The translations under genes were made by a program, and so were the position numbers. From positions 62,001 through 126,000 of the forward strand of contig DAISKD010000001.1 of the NCBI GenBank assembly GCA_036821185.1: 64,000 bases of DNA. The letters run 5' to 3'. The notes beneath the pieces are model-generated. The model did no database searches. It was not told the DNA's origin and saw nothing but the letters and a program-made list of their open reading frames with translations. Below, in pieces: positions 18,082 to 27,581 of the stretch (position 1 is its first letter; every line of letters begins with the position of its first letter). Source of the stretch: CALJTV01 sp036821185. GTDB lineage: Bacteria > Chloroflexota > Dehalococcoidia > GIF9 > UBA5629.

Positions 18082-19200
18082 ATGAAAATCAGGAACAGCA
18101 ATTCGGTACCGATTTTGGATGGGATTGGGGAACAGGCTGTCCGGGGATCCCCAGCAGCGTCCTTTTCTTCCCAGCACGGTCCTAAAAGGACAGCCCGGGT
18201 GTTGATAGTTGATGACGAAGCCTTGATCAGGGAGATGATCGCCCGGGAGCTCACAGAGAAAGGTCTGGAATGTGCTGAGGCTGCCAGCGGCGATGAGGCC
18301 TTGGAAAAGCTTCGAAACAATGATTTCGATGTAGTGCTCCTGGACATTCGTATGCCGCACAAGAGCGGTCTCGAAACGCTGGCAGAGATAAGGACCATAT
18401 ACCCTGACATAGCGGTCATCATAGTGACCGTGGTCGCGGACATAGAGATCGCCATCGAGTCGATGAAAGAGGGAGCCTGCGACTTCATCATCAAACCCAT
18501 CGATTTCGATATTTTGACGCTGAGTGTTGATAGGGCGCTGGAAAAGAGGAGACTGCTTCTGGAGAACAGAAGATATCAGAGGTATCTGGAACAAAGGGTC
18601 AAGGAGCAGGAAGCTAAAATACGGGAATCGTTCCTTAATTCGGTGCAGGCACTGGTCTATGCCTTAGAAGCCAAGGATGTTTATACCAGTGGTCATTCGC
18701 AGAGGGTGACGGAGATGGCAGTGGAGATTGGTCAGGCAATGGATTTAGGCGAAGCAAAACTGGCGAAAATCAGGCTTGCCGGCATTCTGCACGATGTGGG
18801 TAAAATAGGCATCCCGGAAGCAATATTAAATAAGCCGGGCAGGTTAGAGAAACATGAATATGACATAGTCAAGAGCCACTCTGAGTTGGGAGAGAAGATC
18901 CTGCGGTCAGTTGTGGCCGATGAGGAAATATTGCGTGCCATCCGGCACCACCATGAGCGCTATGACGGCGGCGGGTACCCTGACGGGCTATCAGGTGATA
19001 ACATACCTCAGGCAGCCAGAATCCTTGCTGTGGTAGATGCCTACGATGCCATGACCTCCGACCGTCCGTACCGGAAGGCGATGGCCTATCCACAGGTGCT
19101 GGCTGAGTTAGAGAAAGGGCGTGGCACCCAGTTCGACCCCGATGTGGTGACAGTCTTCCTCACCAGCGTGGTGGACAAATTTCAGGTGCGGCCCTGCTGA
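18082..19200 (+). CDS. Response regulator with HD-GYP output domain
   Basis: The N-terminal receiver domain (about residues 38-160) starts RVLIVDDEALIREMI, with the phospho-acceptor Asp near residue 88 in VVLLDIRMPHKSG. A short coiled linker leads to the HD-GYP domain: SGHSQRVTEMAVEIG, ILHDVGKIGIPEAIL and HHERYDGGGYPDGLSGDNIP. Such domains usually hydrolyse cyclic di-GMP. HD and GYP residues are intact, so it is probably an active phosphodiesterase. It is co-transcribed with the histidine kinase upstream. No GGDEF cyclase is encoded in the window. Confidence 0.92.
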   Translation: MKIRNSNSVPILDGIGEQAVRGSPAASFSSQHGPKRTARVLIVDDEALIREMIARELTEKGLECAEAASGDEALEKLRNNDFDVVLLDIRMPHKSGLETLAEIRTIYPDIAVIIVTVVADIEIAIESMKEGACDFIIKPIDFDILTLSVDRALEKRRLLLENRRYQRYLEQRVKEQEAKIRESFLNSVQALVYALEAKDVYTSGHSQRVTEMAVEIGQAMDLGEAKLAKIRLAGILHDVGKIGIPEAILNKPGRLEKHEYDIVKSHSELGEKILRSVVADEEILRAIRHHHERYDGGGYPDGLSGDNIPQAARILAVVDAYDAMTSDRPYRKAMAYPQVLAELEKGRGTQFDPDVVTVFLTSVVDKFQVRPC

Positions 19201-19253
19201 ATAAACCAGCAAACTACAGGGTAGCGCGGAGTTAGTTGACATAATGTTATAAA

Positions 19254-20201
19254 CTATTGTTGCTTGTACCGGCTGTGGAAAGCCTGGTGTACCTCTTTCA
19301 AGTGCTTGTTGGTCACGTGGGTGTAGACCTGTGTGGTACGGACGCTTTCGTGTCCCAGCATTTCCTGAACTGAACGAAGGTCGGCGCCTCCGACGAGCAA
19401 GTCTGTAGCGAACGAGTGTCTCAGGGTATGCGGTGTGACATTGATAGGAAGCCCACAGATGCGGGCGTATCTTTCCACGATCCTCTGAACGGTGCGGGCG
19501 GTTAGCCGCATGCGTTCGCCCTTCATCCTTGCGTCGGTGCTGCCGCTGTACCTGATGAACAAAGGTTGGAAATCGTCCTTCCGTGTCTGCAAATACCGCT
19601 GCAGCCATTCGGCTGCGACGTCAGATAGAAAGACAACCCTCACTTTGCCCCCTTTGCCTCTAACGCTGAACTCCCGGCGCTCAAAATCGACCTGGTCGCG
19701 GTTGAGTTGTACCAGTTCTGACACTCGGAGGCCAGTGCTGAACAGGGTTTCCAGGATCGCCTTGTCCCTCAGTCCCGCCTTCTTAGAGATTTCGGGGGCA
19801 TTGAGCAGCCTCTCGATTTGCTCCCGGTTCAGGAACGACACAGAGCGGGCAGCTTGCTTCGGCAGCTCTATTTTGTCCGGTGACAGCACAGGCAGGTTCT
19901 TGTGGGCGAGCAGATAACGGAGAAAAGCGCGCAGAGCGACTAAGTGGTACACCTGAGTGGACCGCTCCAACGGACTTCCCCGGGGATTAGGAAGCCGGGC
20001 TAAGTACAGACGGTACCGGGAGACTATTCCGGAGTCAACGTCCTGTATCCGCGCCTCCGGGAAATTACGGCGGAGCCATTCCACAAAACGACCAAGATAA
20101 TGCGCATAGCGTCGGATGGTCAACGGAGAGCGACCGCGGGAGACCTCGAGGAATTCAAGATAGTCCGCCACCAGATTATTTAGTTCGTCAGCCGGCTTCA
20201 T
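19254..20201 (-). CDS. XerC/XerD-type tyrosine recombinase
   Basis: The protein of 315 residues has the usual two-domain Xer layout. The core-binding domain is at about residues 10-105 (SPLTIRRYAHYLGRFVEWL). The catalytic domain carries Arg in STGLRVSELVQL, TPHTLRHSFATDLL, and LGHESVRTTQVYTHV with the Tyr nucleophile. It lies at the end of the long cooC-to-hflX gene block, 18 bases after hflX. Together with the intact length this suggests the housekeeping chromosome-dimer recombinase rather than a phage integrase. I cannot tell XerC from XerD. Confidence 0.88.
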   Translation of the reverse strand: MKPADELNNLVADYLEFLEVSRGRSPLTIRRYAHYLGRFVEWLRRNFPEARIQDVDSGIVSRYRLYLARLPNPRGSPLERSTQVYHLVALRAFLRYLLAHKNLPVLSPDKIELPKQAARSVSFLNREQIERLLNAPEISKKAGLRDKAILETLFSTGLRVSELVQLNRDQVDFERREFSVRGKGGKVRVVFLSDVAAEWLQRYLQTRKDDFQPLFIRYSGSTDARMKGERMRLTARTVQRIVERYARICGLPINVTPHTLRHSFATDLLVGGADLRSVQEMLGHESVRTTQVYTHVTNKHLKEVHQAFHSRYKQQ

Positions 20202-20219
20202 ATGTGCCCCAAAAGCAAG

Positions 20220-21422
20220 CTATGTTATCGCCATCTCTTCTGGTGTCGCAAAAGTAACATTGTGCGACACTTCCGCTAATTCCTTCCGAGAGTTTTCCAG
20301 CTCTGCCGCAATGCCATTGAGCAGCTCATCAAGGTACCAGCCTTTCAGTGCTGAGATCAAAAAGGTTGCCTTATTCCCTGTTTGAACAAGCTCCGGTGGG
20401 AGTTTTGACAGGTCTTCTTTGTGCTGTAGCAGGATGTCGATCTTGTTAATTACGAGGAAGCGCGGTTTGTTGTCTAGTCCCAGCTCGTGAAGTATCTTCT
20501 CCACGGTGCGGTACTGTTCCACGGCATTGTGATGGGTTACATCGACGACATGCAGAATCAAGTCCGCCTCTTCCAGCTCTTCCAAGGTGGCGCGGAAGGC
20601 GGCAATTATAGATGGCGGCAGTTTATGTATGAAGCCTACGGTGTCGGTCAGCAGGAACGATAGCCCGTTAGGACAGGTAAGACGCCTGGTGACGGGGTCC
20701 AGGGTGGAAAACGGCCTGTTTTCAGCCGGAACGTTAGCCTGACTAAGCGCGTTGAGCAAGGTGCTCTTGCCGGCGTTGGTGTAACCCACCAGCGCTACCA
20801 CCGGCGTCTGGCTGCGCTTTCTTTTCTGTCGGTATAGCTGCCTGTGTTTCCTTACAGCCTCGAGCTGTTGCTCCAGGCGGTGTATGCGTCGTTTGATAAG
20901 GCGGCGGTCGGTCTCGAGCTGGGACTCGCCCGGTCCTCTGGTGCCGATGCCGCCCCCAAGTCGTTCCAGATGGCTCCACTGACCGGCAAGCCGTGGTAGC
21001 AAGTACCGGTGCTGCGCTAGCTCCACCTGCAGTTGCCCTTCGTGGGTCTGGGCCCTTTTGGCGAAGATGTCCAGTATCAGTGCAGTCCGGTCGATGATCT
21101 TTACCTGCAATGCCTTTTCAAGGTTCCTTTGCTGACGTGGTGAGAGTTCATCATTAAATATGACCACCGTATGTGGGAGCGTCTGTTTCAAGGACAGGAG
21201 TTTCTGCAGTTTGCCTGTACCTATGTAGTAGCTCGGCGACGGTTTGTCCAGTTTCTGGGTCACTTTGCCCACCACTTCAGCGCCCGCTGCCTCCGCCAGC
21301 TGATGTAGCTCCGCCATTGAGTCGTTGAGTGGCCAATCACTTGGTAGCCCTTTTATCTCAACGCCTACCAGTAAGGCCCTTTCAACCTCGTTGCTGGTGC
21401 CAAGTAGCGATTTCCTAGCCAT
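20220..21422 (-). CDS. hflX: Ribosome-associated GTPase HflX
   Basis: HflX splits stalled ribosomes under stress. The N-terminal HflX domain (about 1-190) includes FNDELSPRQQRNLEKAL, DRTALILDIFAKRAQTHEG and the glycine-rich loop GGGIGTRGPGESQLETDRR. The G domain follows with VALVGYTNAGKSTLLNAL, DTVGFIHKLP and NKID. The length of 400 residues is normal. The gene is 28 bases behind dapL and continues the same transcription direction. Confidence 0.95.
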   Translation of the reverse strand: MARKSLLGTSNEVERALLVGVEIKGLPSDWPLNDSMAELHQLAEAAGAEVVGKVTQKLDKPSPSYYIGTGKLQKLLSLKQTLPHTVVIFNDELSPRQQRNLEKALQVKIIDRTALILDIFAKRAQTHEGQLQVELAQHRYLLPRLAGQWSHLERLGGGIGTRGPGESQLETDRRLIKRRIHRLEQQLEAVRKHRQLYRQKRKRSQTPVVALVGYTNAGKSTLLNALSQANVPAENRPFSTLDPVTRRLTCPNGLSFLLTDTVGFIHKLPPSIIAAFRATLEELEEADLILHVVDVTHHNAVEQYRTVEKILHELGLDNKPRFLVINKIDILLQHKEDLSKLPPELVQTGNKATFLISALKGWYLDELLNGIAAELENSRKELAEVSHNVTFATPEEMAIT

Positions 21423-21450
21423 AGTCCATTAAGATTATGTCAACTATATT

Positions 21451-22626
21451 TTAGCGCTTATTGCCCCATTTGAGCAACCTTTCAATGCCCTCTTCCAGGC
21501 GGTCGTCTGGCAGGGTTAGGGAAAAGCGGACGTATCCCTCGCCGAAGCTGCCGTAGCCAGTACCCGGGGTGACCGCGATATTCGCCCTGTCCAGTAGCTC
21601 GTTGGCGAACTGGATGGAAGTATGTCCTTCGGGTACCCTGCACCAGATATAGAAACCAGCTTTTGGCGTTTTTGCGCTCAGTCCGATCTTTCTGATGGCA
21701 GCCAGGAGTTTGTCCCGGCGCTGCTGGTAGACCTGGTTATGTACAGCGATGCAGTCCTGGGGGCCGGTGAGTGCCCTGATAGCGGCATACTGTATGGCCT
21801 GGGGAATACCCGAATCCAAATTCGACTTGAAACGGAACAGGGCGTCGATCATCTCCGCGTTGCCCGCTACCATCCCTATCCGCCAGCCGGTCATGTTGTA
21901 TGTCTTGGACAATGAGTGGAACTCAACGCCGACCTCTTTTGCGCCCGGTAGTTGCAGAAAGCTGGGAGGAGAAAAACCATCGAAGGCGACTTCGGTATAT
22001 GGGGCATCGTGACATATGACCAGTCCGTGTTCGCGAGCGAAATCTATAGCCTTTGCAAAAAAGCTTGGTTCGGCTACCGCACCTGTGGGGTTATTGGGGT
22101 AATTCAGCCATATTATCTTTGCTCTTTTGAGCACTTCTTGCGGGATTTGCGAAAAATCAGGTAAGAAATTGTTTTCTTCTGTCAGAGGCATTGGATAGAC
22201 TTCGCCACCGGCTAATAGTGTGCTCATGGAATATACCGGGTATCCTGGGTCAGGTACTAAAGCCAGGTCACCAGGATCGATGAAGCAGAAGGAGATGTGA
22301 CCAATGCCTTCCTTCGACCCGATCAACGGAAGCACCTCGCGGGCGGGATCCAGTGCCACGCCGAAGCGGCGCCGGTACCACTGGTCAATCGCTTCACGAA
22401 GCTCGGGCAGTCCGGCTGTCTCCGGATAGCGGTGGTTGTCTGGGTCGTGAGCCGCCTGACATAGCTCATCGATGATGTGCTGTGGCGTTGCCATGTCCGG
22501 GTCACCGATGGCAAAGCTGATTATGTCCTCACCACGGGCCCGTTTCTCCGCGATCTTCCGGTTGATCTCAACGAATAAGTATGGAGGCAGTTTGCCTAAC
22601 CTGCGTGATAGTTTTATCTCAGCCAT
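21451..22626 (-). CDS. dapL: LL-diaminopimelate aminotransferase
   Basis: This PLP enzyme converts tetrahydrodipicolinate directly to LL-diaminopimelate using glutamate, bypassing the succinyl or acetyl steps of lysine synthesis. The protein has 391 residues. Diagnostic segments are SRRLGKLPPYLFVEI, ISFAIGDPDMATP, WLNYPNNPTGA and HSLSKTYNMTGWRIG with the PLP lysine. Its start overlaps the end of dapF by 13 bases, so the two steps of meso-DAP formation are translationally coupled. This route is typical of Dehalococcoidia and some other lineages, which supports the taxonomic guess. Confidence 0.93.
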   Translation of the reverse strand: MAEIKLSRRLGKLPPYLFVEINRKIAEKRARGEDIISFAIGDPDMATPQHIIDELCQAAHDPDNHRYPETAGLPELREAIDQWYRRRFGVALDPAREVLPLIGSKEGIGHISFCFIDPGDLALVPDPGYPVYSMSTLLAGGEVYPMPLTEENNFLPDFSQIPQEVLKRAKIIWLNYPNNPTGAVAEPSFFAKAIDFAREHGLVICHDAPYTEVAFDGFSPPSFLQLPGAKEVGVEFHSLSKTYNMTGWRIGMVAGNAEMIDALFRFKSNLDSGIPQAIQYAAIRALTGPQDCIAVHNQVYQQRRDKLLAAIRKIGLSAKTPKAGFYIWCRVPEGHTSIQFANELLDRANIAVTPGTGYGSFGEGYVRFSLTLPDDRLEEGIERLLKWGNKR

Positions 22627-23486
22627 TTTCCAGTAAAAACCTCCTCAACAGGTCCTTCCAGGAAAACTTCACTTTTGACATTCTGCCTTACAGACAACCG
22701 TCCACCGGGAAATATTATGTCAACTTTATTACCGTCTACCAACCCCTTGTGGATAGCCAGCACTGCCACAGCGCAGGCACCGCTCCCGCAGGAAAGGGTC
22801 TCGCCGGCGCCCCGTTCCCACACTCTCGTCTCAATGGTTGTTTTGTCCAGAACTCTGGCTATCTCAAAGTTTGTACGCTTGGGAAACAAAGGGTGGTTTT
22901 CCACCTCGGGGCCGACGTCGCTTAATGGGAAACTATCCACTGGTTGGTCCAGAAAGACAACGGCATGAGGATTGCCCATAGATACCATTGATACAGGCAG
23001 TACCATGTTCTGTAATTTGAGAGGATAGTCTAGGATGGGTGTTGTGCCAATTTTGTCACCCTCGTTACTGGAGGGCTTCTGAGGGTCCAGGGCAATGGGA
23101 ATATCCTCTGGCGCAAAGGCTGGAGTCCCCATGCTTACTCTTACTTTTCTCACTTTGTCCCGTAATAATGTGACATGAAGTGCCCTGATGCCAGCCAGAG
23201 TCTCTACCCTGAATGTCCTGTCTTTAACGAACCTGTGCTCAAAAGCGTATTTAGCCAGACACCTCAGCCCGTTACCACAAATATGGGCTTCCGAACCATC
23301 CGGGTTGAACATCCTCATCTTCAGTTCGGCAACCTTTGAGGGTAGTATTAAGATCAAGCCGTCAGCACCGATGCCGAAGCGGCGGTGGCACATTTGCCTA
23401 GCCAGATCGGGCCAGTTTCTCCTGCACTGTCGGCCATCTATCACTATAAAGTCGTTGCCCGTTGCCTGTAATTTGACAAAATTCAT
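22614..23486 (-). CDS. dapF: Diaminopimelate epimerase
   Basis: DapF converts LL- to meso-diaminopimelate, the precursor of lysine (and of peptidoglycan where that is made). The 290-residue protein starts MNFVKLQATGNDFIVID. The two catalytic cysteines lie in EAHICGNGLRCLAKY and ETLSCGSGACAVAVL. It overlaps miaA by 4 bases upstream and dapL by 13 bases downstream within one operon. Confidence 0.96.
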   Translation of the reverse strand: MNFVKLQATGNDFIVIDGRQCRRNWPDLARQMCHRRFGIGADGLILILPSKVAELKMRMFNPDGSEAHICGNGLRCLAKYAFEHRFVKDRTFRVETLAGIRALHVTLLRDKVRKVRVSMGTPAFAPEDIPIALDPQKPSSNEGDKIGTTPILDYPLKLQNMVLPVSMVSMGNPHAVVFLDQPVDSFPLSDVGPEVENHPLFPKRTNFEIARVLDKTTIETRVWERGAGETLSCGSGACAVAVLAIHKGLVDGNKVDIIFPGGRLSVRQNVKSEVFLEGPVEEVFTGKWLR

Positions 23487-24412
23487 TTGATCCCGTCTGC
23501 CAGAAATGCCTTGACCAACTTTTCAATGTCCTGCTGGACGCTGCTACTTTCTACGTCGAACCAGTGTATCCTGGGGTCATTTGTGCGAAACCAGGCATAC
23601 TGACGCCGTGTGAAACAGTGGGTCTGCCATTTTATTTGCTGAACAGCCTCTTCAAGGCTGGTCCTGCCCTGCAGATATTCACCGATTTGTTTATAGCCAA
23701 TTCCAGACATGGCAGGTAGATGCAGTCCGTATCCTCTGTCCAAAAGCTGTTTTACCTCTTCTACCAGCCCTCTTTTTAGCATTTCGTCTACCCTAAAGTC
23801 AATTCGGCGGTAGAGCTCCGACCGTTCCAGCGTCAGTCCGATGATCAAAATAGGAAATGTCGGCGGCGTCTTTTGCCAGAACTGAGATATGGGCTTTCCA
23901 GATATTAGGTATACTTCGAGGGCTCTTATGATGCGCCGTAAATTGGTGGGCATGATTTTGGCGGCAGCCACCGGGTCAACACGCTGTAGTTCCTGGAACA
24001 GTTCGTAGACGCCTTTCTCTCTGGCTTGCTGCTCAAGTCTCTGTCTTAATGATGGATCGGGTGGGACGGCAGGTATCTGCCATCCCTCGACAATTGTCCA
24101 CACATATAAGCCACTTCCGCCCACCAGGAAAGGGACCTTCCCTCTCAATTGGATTTGGCTGATGGACTGCTCCGCCATTTGGCGATAAATAGCCAAACTG
24201 AACGGTTCGTCCGGGTCTACCATGTCAAGGAGGTGGTGTGGGACTATGGACCGCTCCTCTGGGCCTGGCTTGGCAGTGCCGATGTCCATATAGCGGTAGA
24301 CCTGTCTGCTGTCCGCGTTGACGATTTCCCCGTGAAAATGCTGGGCCAGATGGAGTGCAAGCCAGCTCTTACCGACTGCGGTTGGGCCGACGATGGCAAT
24401 AAGGCATCTCAT
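23483..24412 (-). CDS. miaA: tRNA dimethylallyltransferase
   Basis: MiaA adds a dimethylallyl group to A37 of tRNAs that read codons beginning with U. The 309-residue protein starts with the P-loop AIVGPTAVGKSWLALHL. It then shows the family segments VNADSRQVYRYMDIGTAKP, VPHHLLDMVDPDEPFSLAIY, PFLVGGSGLYV and the late WQTHCFTRRQYAWFR. It overlaps both neighbours (tpiA and dapF) by 4 bases in ATGA-type junctions, so it is translationally coupled. Confidence 0.96.
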   Translation of the reverse strand: MRCLIAIVGPTAVGKSWLALHLAQHFHGEIVNADSRQVYRYMDIGTAKPGPEERSIVPHHLLDMVDPDEPFSLAIYRQMAEQSISQIQLRGKVPFLVGGSGLYVWTIVEGWQIPAVPPDPSLRQRLEQQAREKGVYELFQELQRVDPVAAAKIMPTNLRRIIRALEVYLISGKPISQFWQKTPPTFPILIIGLTLERSELYRRIDFRVDEMLKRGLVEEVKQLLDRGYGLHLPAMSGIGYKQIGEYLQGRTSLEEAVQQIKWQTHCFTRRQYAWFRTNDPRIHWFDVESSSVQQDIEKLVKAFLADGIK

Positions 24413-25173
24413 CGAGGAGGCTTGAGGTTGGCTGTCTGTTTTACGATACCCACAAACTCTTCGGGCTTGATGCTGGCACCTCCAACCAGGGCACCGTCTA
24501 TCTCTGGCTCGGAAACGAAGTCGGCGATATTACTGCTGGTAACACTGCCACCGTAGAGTATCCGCACTTTCTGGGCTGTTTCATCACCCCACATGTCTGA
24601 CAGCAGCTCGCGTATGAAAGCAATTGTTTGAGCTGCCTCCTTGCCCGTGGCTGCCTTGCCGGTGCCGATAGCCCACACCGGTTCATAGGCGATCACCAGT
24701 TGCGCGGTTGGAGCTATATTGTCCAGACCGGTTTTTATTTGTTTGGTCAACACCTCTTTAGTCCGGTGAGAGTCGTTATCGTCCAGACTCTCACCAACAC
24801 ACAGGATAGGGGTTATCTGGTATGTTATCGCCTTCCTGATTTTCTTATTCACGATATCGTCCGTCTCTCCAAAGTACTGTCTCCGTTCTGAGTGCCCTAA
24901 AATGACAAACTGACATATACCGGCTAGCATCAATGCTGAAATTTCCCCCGTGTAGGCGCCCTTGTCCTCGAAATGCATATTTTGAGCCCCTAGTTTTATC
25001 GAGGTGCCTTTCAGTAGTTCGCCGATAGTTACCAAGGAAACGAACGGCGGACAGAGCACCTTTTCCACCCCTGTGACCTTGTCAAGCTCCGGCTTTATGG
25101 ACTGCACCAGCGCAACAGCCTCAGAAAGGTTAGTGTACATTTTCCAGTTACCTGCAATTAGTGGTTGTCTCAA
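24409..25173 (-). CDS. tpiA: Triose-phosphate isomerase
   Basis: This enzyme interconverts dihydroxyacetone phosphate and glyceraldehyde 3-phosphate. The 254-residue barrel starts MRQPLIAGNWKMYTNL and shows the catalytic His in VILGHSERRQYFGET. The catalytic Glu is in VIAYEPVWAIGTGKAAT, and the phosphate-binding end is ILYGGSVTSSN and DGALVGGASIKPEEF. It sits between apgM (3-base gap) and miaA (4-base overlap). Confidence 0.97.
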   Translation of the reverse strand: MRQPLIAGNWKMYTNLSEAVALVQSIKPELDKVTGVEKVLCPPFVSLVTIGELLKGTSIKLGAQNMHFEDKGAYTGEISALMLAGICQFVILGHSERRQYFGETDDIVNKKIRKAITYQITPILCVGESLDDNDSHRTKEVLTKQIKTGLDNIAPTAQLVIAYEPVWAIGTGKAATGKEAAQTIAFIRELLSDMWGDETAQKVRILYGGSVTSSNIADFVSEPEIDGALVGGASIKPEEFVGIVKQTANLKPPR

Positions 25174-25176
25174 TTT

Positions 25177-26385
25177 TTAAGCTCCGAATTTGTTCAGTTT
25201 TAGTGCATGGGCCATTGCCAGAGGCATTACATCAAGAGCGGAGATCCTACCCAGCTCTCCTGAGGCACAGTATGATTCGGAGAACCCTTTTGTCCCTCTG
25301 TGGCGACACCAGGGGGAAGATATCAAAATAGGGACGGGGTGCCAGCTGTGTCCTTTCATTAAAGCAGGCGTCGAGTGGTCACCGGTAATCACTAAAACGT
25401 CGGGTTTCAGGGCAAGCAATTTGGGAAGCGCCCTATCAATTTGTTCGAGCACCTTTACCTTCTGTTCGAAGTTTCCATCCTCTCCGGCACTGTCGGTCTC
25501 TTTGACATGGACATAAAAGAAGTCGTGCTGATTGTACCGGTCAGCCATGACCCTAATCTCTTCTTCAAAATCACCGTTGGTGCTGTATATCTCCATCCCC
25601 ACTAGCCTGGCCAGACCTTTATACATGGGGTATTTGGCGATGCCTGCCGGCTTTAGTTTGTAGATTTTTGTCATGGGAGGGATGTCCGGCAGCCGTGAGA
25701 ACCCGCGCAACAAGACCATGTTGGCCGGATGATGATCCCTCAGTATCTTCTTGGCTTCCTCGATAAATGCATCGACTATCTCAGCAGTAGAGGCACTTGC
25801 GGCACTTCGGGGAGAGGCATTGTATGGCACCATGCCCGTCTTCTGAGGGTCTGTGTCATTCAGGTCTGGCGATAGCCCTTCACCGCGTAACACAAGCATG
25901 AACCTATGTTCCTTCACCGGCCGAACAAAGAGCTCTACGCCGGATAGTCTGATCTGGTTCAACAACGAGCAGAGCTCTGCGCATTTCTCCGTGTTAATTC
26001 GTCCGGCCCTGCGGTCGGTGATTACCCCGTTGCTGTCAACGGTACAGAAGTTGCCTCGGGCGGCGATGTCATTTTCCATTAATTCGAAACCAATTCCGAG
26101 CGCCTCGAGCACCCCCCTACCGATAGAAAACTTCGTCGGATCGTAGCCAAACAGTGCCAGGTGTGCTGGGCCACTACCTGGCGTGATGCCCGGGCCGATA
26201 GGCTCAACGAGCCCGCAAGCAGCCGAGCTCGCCAGACTGTCAAGTTGTGGAGTAAAAGCGGCCTCAAGCTCAGTTTTGCCCGTCTGCCTGTCTGGCAGTC
26301 CGCCAAGGCCGTCGATTACAAGCATCACGATCTTGCTTGGCGAGCTGATGGTTATCTCTTCTAAGGCCGTTAAGTCGATGGTCAC
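25177..26385 (-). CDS. apgM: Cofactor-independent phosphoglycerate mutase, archaeal type
   Basis: This enzyme interconverts 3- and 2-phosphoglycerate without 2,3-bisphosphoglycerate. The 402-residue protein belongs to the ApgM branch of the alkaline-phosphatase superfamily. The metal site begins IVMLVIDGLGGLPD, followed by GITPGSGPAHLALFGYDP with the serine nucleophile region, HVKETDSAGEDGN, and VITGDHSTPALMKGHSWHPV. It lies 2 bases after pgk. Placing it with pgk and tpiA gives three consecutive triose steps in one operon. Confidence 0.94.
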   Translation of the reverse strand: MTIDLTALEEITISSPSKIVMLVIDGLGGLPDRQTGKTELEAAFTPQLDSLASSAACGLVEPIGPGITPGSGPAHLALFGYDPTKFSIGRGVLEALGIGFELMENDIAARGNFCTVDSNGVITDRRAGRINTEKCAELCSLLNQIRLSGVELFVRPVKEHRFMLVLRGEGLSPDLNDTDPQKTGMVPYNASPRSAASASTAEIVDAFIEEAKKILRDHHPANMVLLRGFSRLPDIPPMTKIYKLKPAGIAKYPMYKGLARLVGMEIYSTNGDFEEEIRVMADRYNQHDFFYVHVKETDSAGEDGNFEQKVKVLEQIDRALPKLLALKPDVLVITGDHSTPALMKGHSWHPVPILISSPWCRHRGTKGFSESYCASGELGRISALDVMPLAMAHALKLNKFGA

Positions 26386-26387
26386 GG

Positions 26388-27581
26388 CTATTTATCCAGC
26401 AATACTTCGACACCTGGCAGCGTTCTACCTTCGAGAAAGTTTAGGCTAGCGCCACCGCCTGTAGACACATGGGTCATTTTATCTGCCAGGCCCATGTCCT
26501 CAACAACCTCTGCTGTGGAGCCTCCGCCTATTATAATTGTGGCGTTGATGTTAGCCAGCACTTCAGCCATCGCCTTCGTCCCTTGTGAAAAGGCAGGTAT
26601 CTCGTAGATCCCCATCGGGCCATTCCAGAAGACAGTCCGGCATTTCCCGATCTCTCTGGCAAAGCTTTCGATTGTCTTGGGGCCTATGTCAACGATGTGT
26701 TCATTGGGTGATATTGCCGCGACTGGCACTGTCCTGCCTGACGAGCCCTGCTTCGGGTCGCTGGTGACGACTACATCTACGGGCAGCAACACCGATGCCC
26801 CGTTCTTGCCAGCAGCTGCAAGAATAGTATTTGCGGTGTCCAGCTTGTCGATTTCAACTACGGAAGCCCCTACATTGTAGCCTTTGGCCTTGAGGAACAG
26901 AGATGCCATACCGCCACCGATCAGTAGGATGTCTACTTTGGGCAGTATATTCATGATAAGACGGACCTTGTCGCTGACCTTGGCGCCACCCAGAAGTGCG
27001 GCAAAGGGATGCTCTGGGGAAGCTAGAAGCCTGCTTAACACTGTAAGTTCTTTTTCCATCAGCAAACCGGCGACTGCCGGGAGATACTTAGCGACCCCTG
27101 TTGTAGAGGCATGGGCACGGTGAGCAGTGCCAAACGCATCATTCACATAGACGTCAGCAAGATTCGCCAGGGCCCGGGCAAAATCGGGGTCGTTGGCTTC
27201 TTCTTCCGGACGAAAACGGACATTTTCAAGAAGCAGGATATCCCCGCCTTTAAGACTAGCCACTATCTGTTCTACCTCGTGGCCGATGCAATCACTGGCC
27301 ACAAGCACCGGCAATCCTATCAGTTGGGAGAGTCTGGCGGCCAAAGGTTTGACGCTCAGCTCCTTGACCACTTTTCCATCTGGGCGTCCCAGATGAGTAC
27401 AGAGGATGACTCTAGCTCCCTGGTCTACTAAGTACCTTATTGTTGGCAGTGCAGCTCTGATCCGGCTATCGTTAGTGATGGCACCTGACTGCATGTCCAG
27501 CGGCACGTTGAAGTCGACCCGGACCAGTACTCTTTTTCCTTTTACCTCTATGTCCTTAACCGTCTTTTTGTTCATGATCAC
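26388..27581 (-). CDS. pgk: Phosphoglycerate kinase
   Basis: Pgk transfers phosphate between 1,3-bisphosphoglycerate and ADP. The 397-residue protein has the N-terminal signature KRVLVRVDFNVPLD, the substrate segments CTHLGRPDGK and LLLENVRFRPEEEANDP, and the nucleotide-binding end VFWNGPMGIYE and IIIGGGSTAEVVEDMG. The first codon could be 27581 or the second methionine at 27575. Either start overlaps the end of cooC. It opens the glycolytic part of the operon. Confidence 0.97.
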   Translation of the reverse strand: MIMNKKTVKDIEVKGKRVLVRVDFNVPLDMQSGAITNDSRIRAALPTIRYLVDQGARVILCTHLGRPDGKVVKELSVKPLAARLSQLIGLPVLVASDCIGHEVEQIVASLKGGDILLLENVRFRPEEEANDPDFARALANLADVYVNDAFGTAHRAHASTTGVAKYLPAVAGLLMEKELTVLSRLLASPEHPFAALLGGAKVSDKVRLIMNILPKVDILLIGGGMASLFLKAKGYNVGASVVEIDKLDTANTILAAAGKNGASVLLPVDVVVTSDPKQGSSGRTVPVAAISPNEHIVDIGPKTIESFAREIGKCRTVFWNGPMGIYEIPAFSQGTKAMAEVLANINATIIIGGGSTAEVVEDMGLADKMTHVSTGGGASLNFLEGRTLPGVEVLLDK

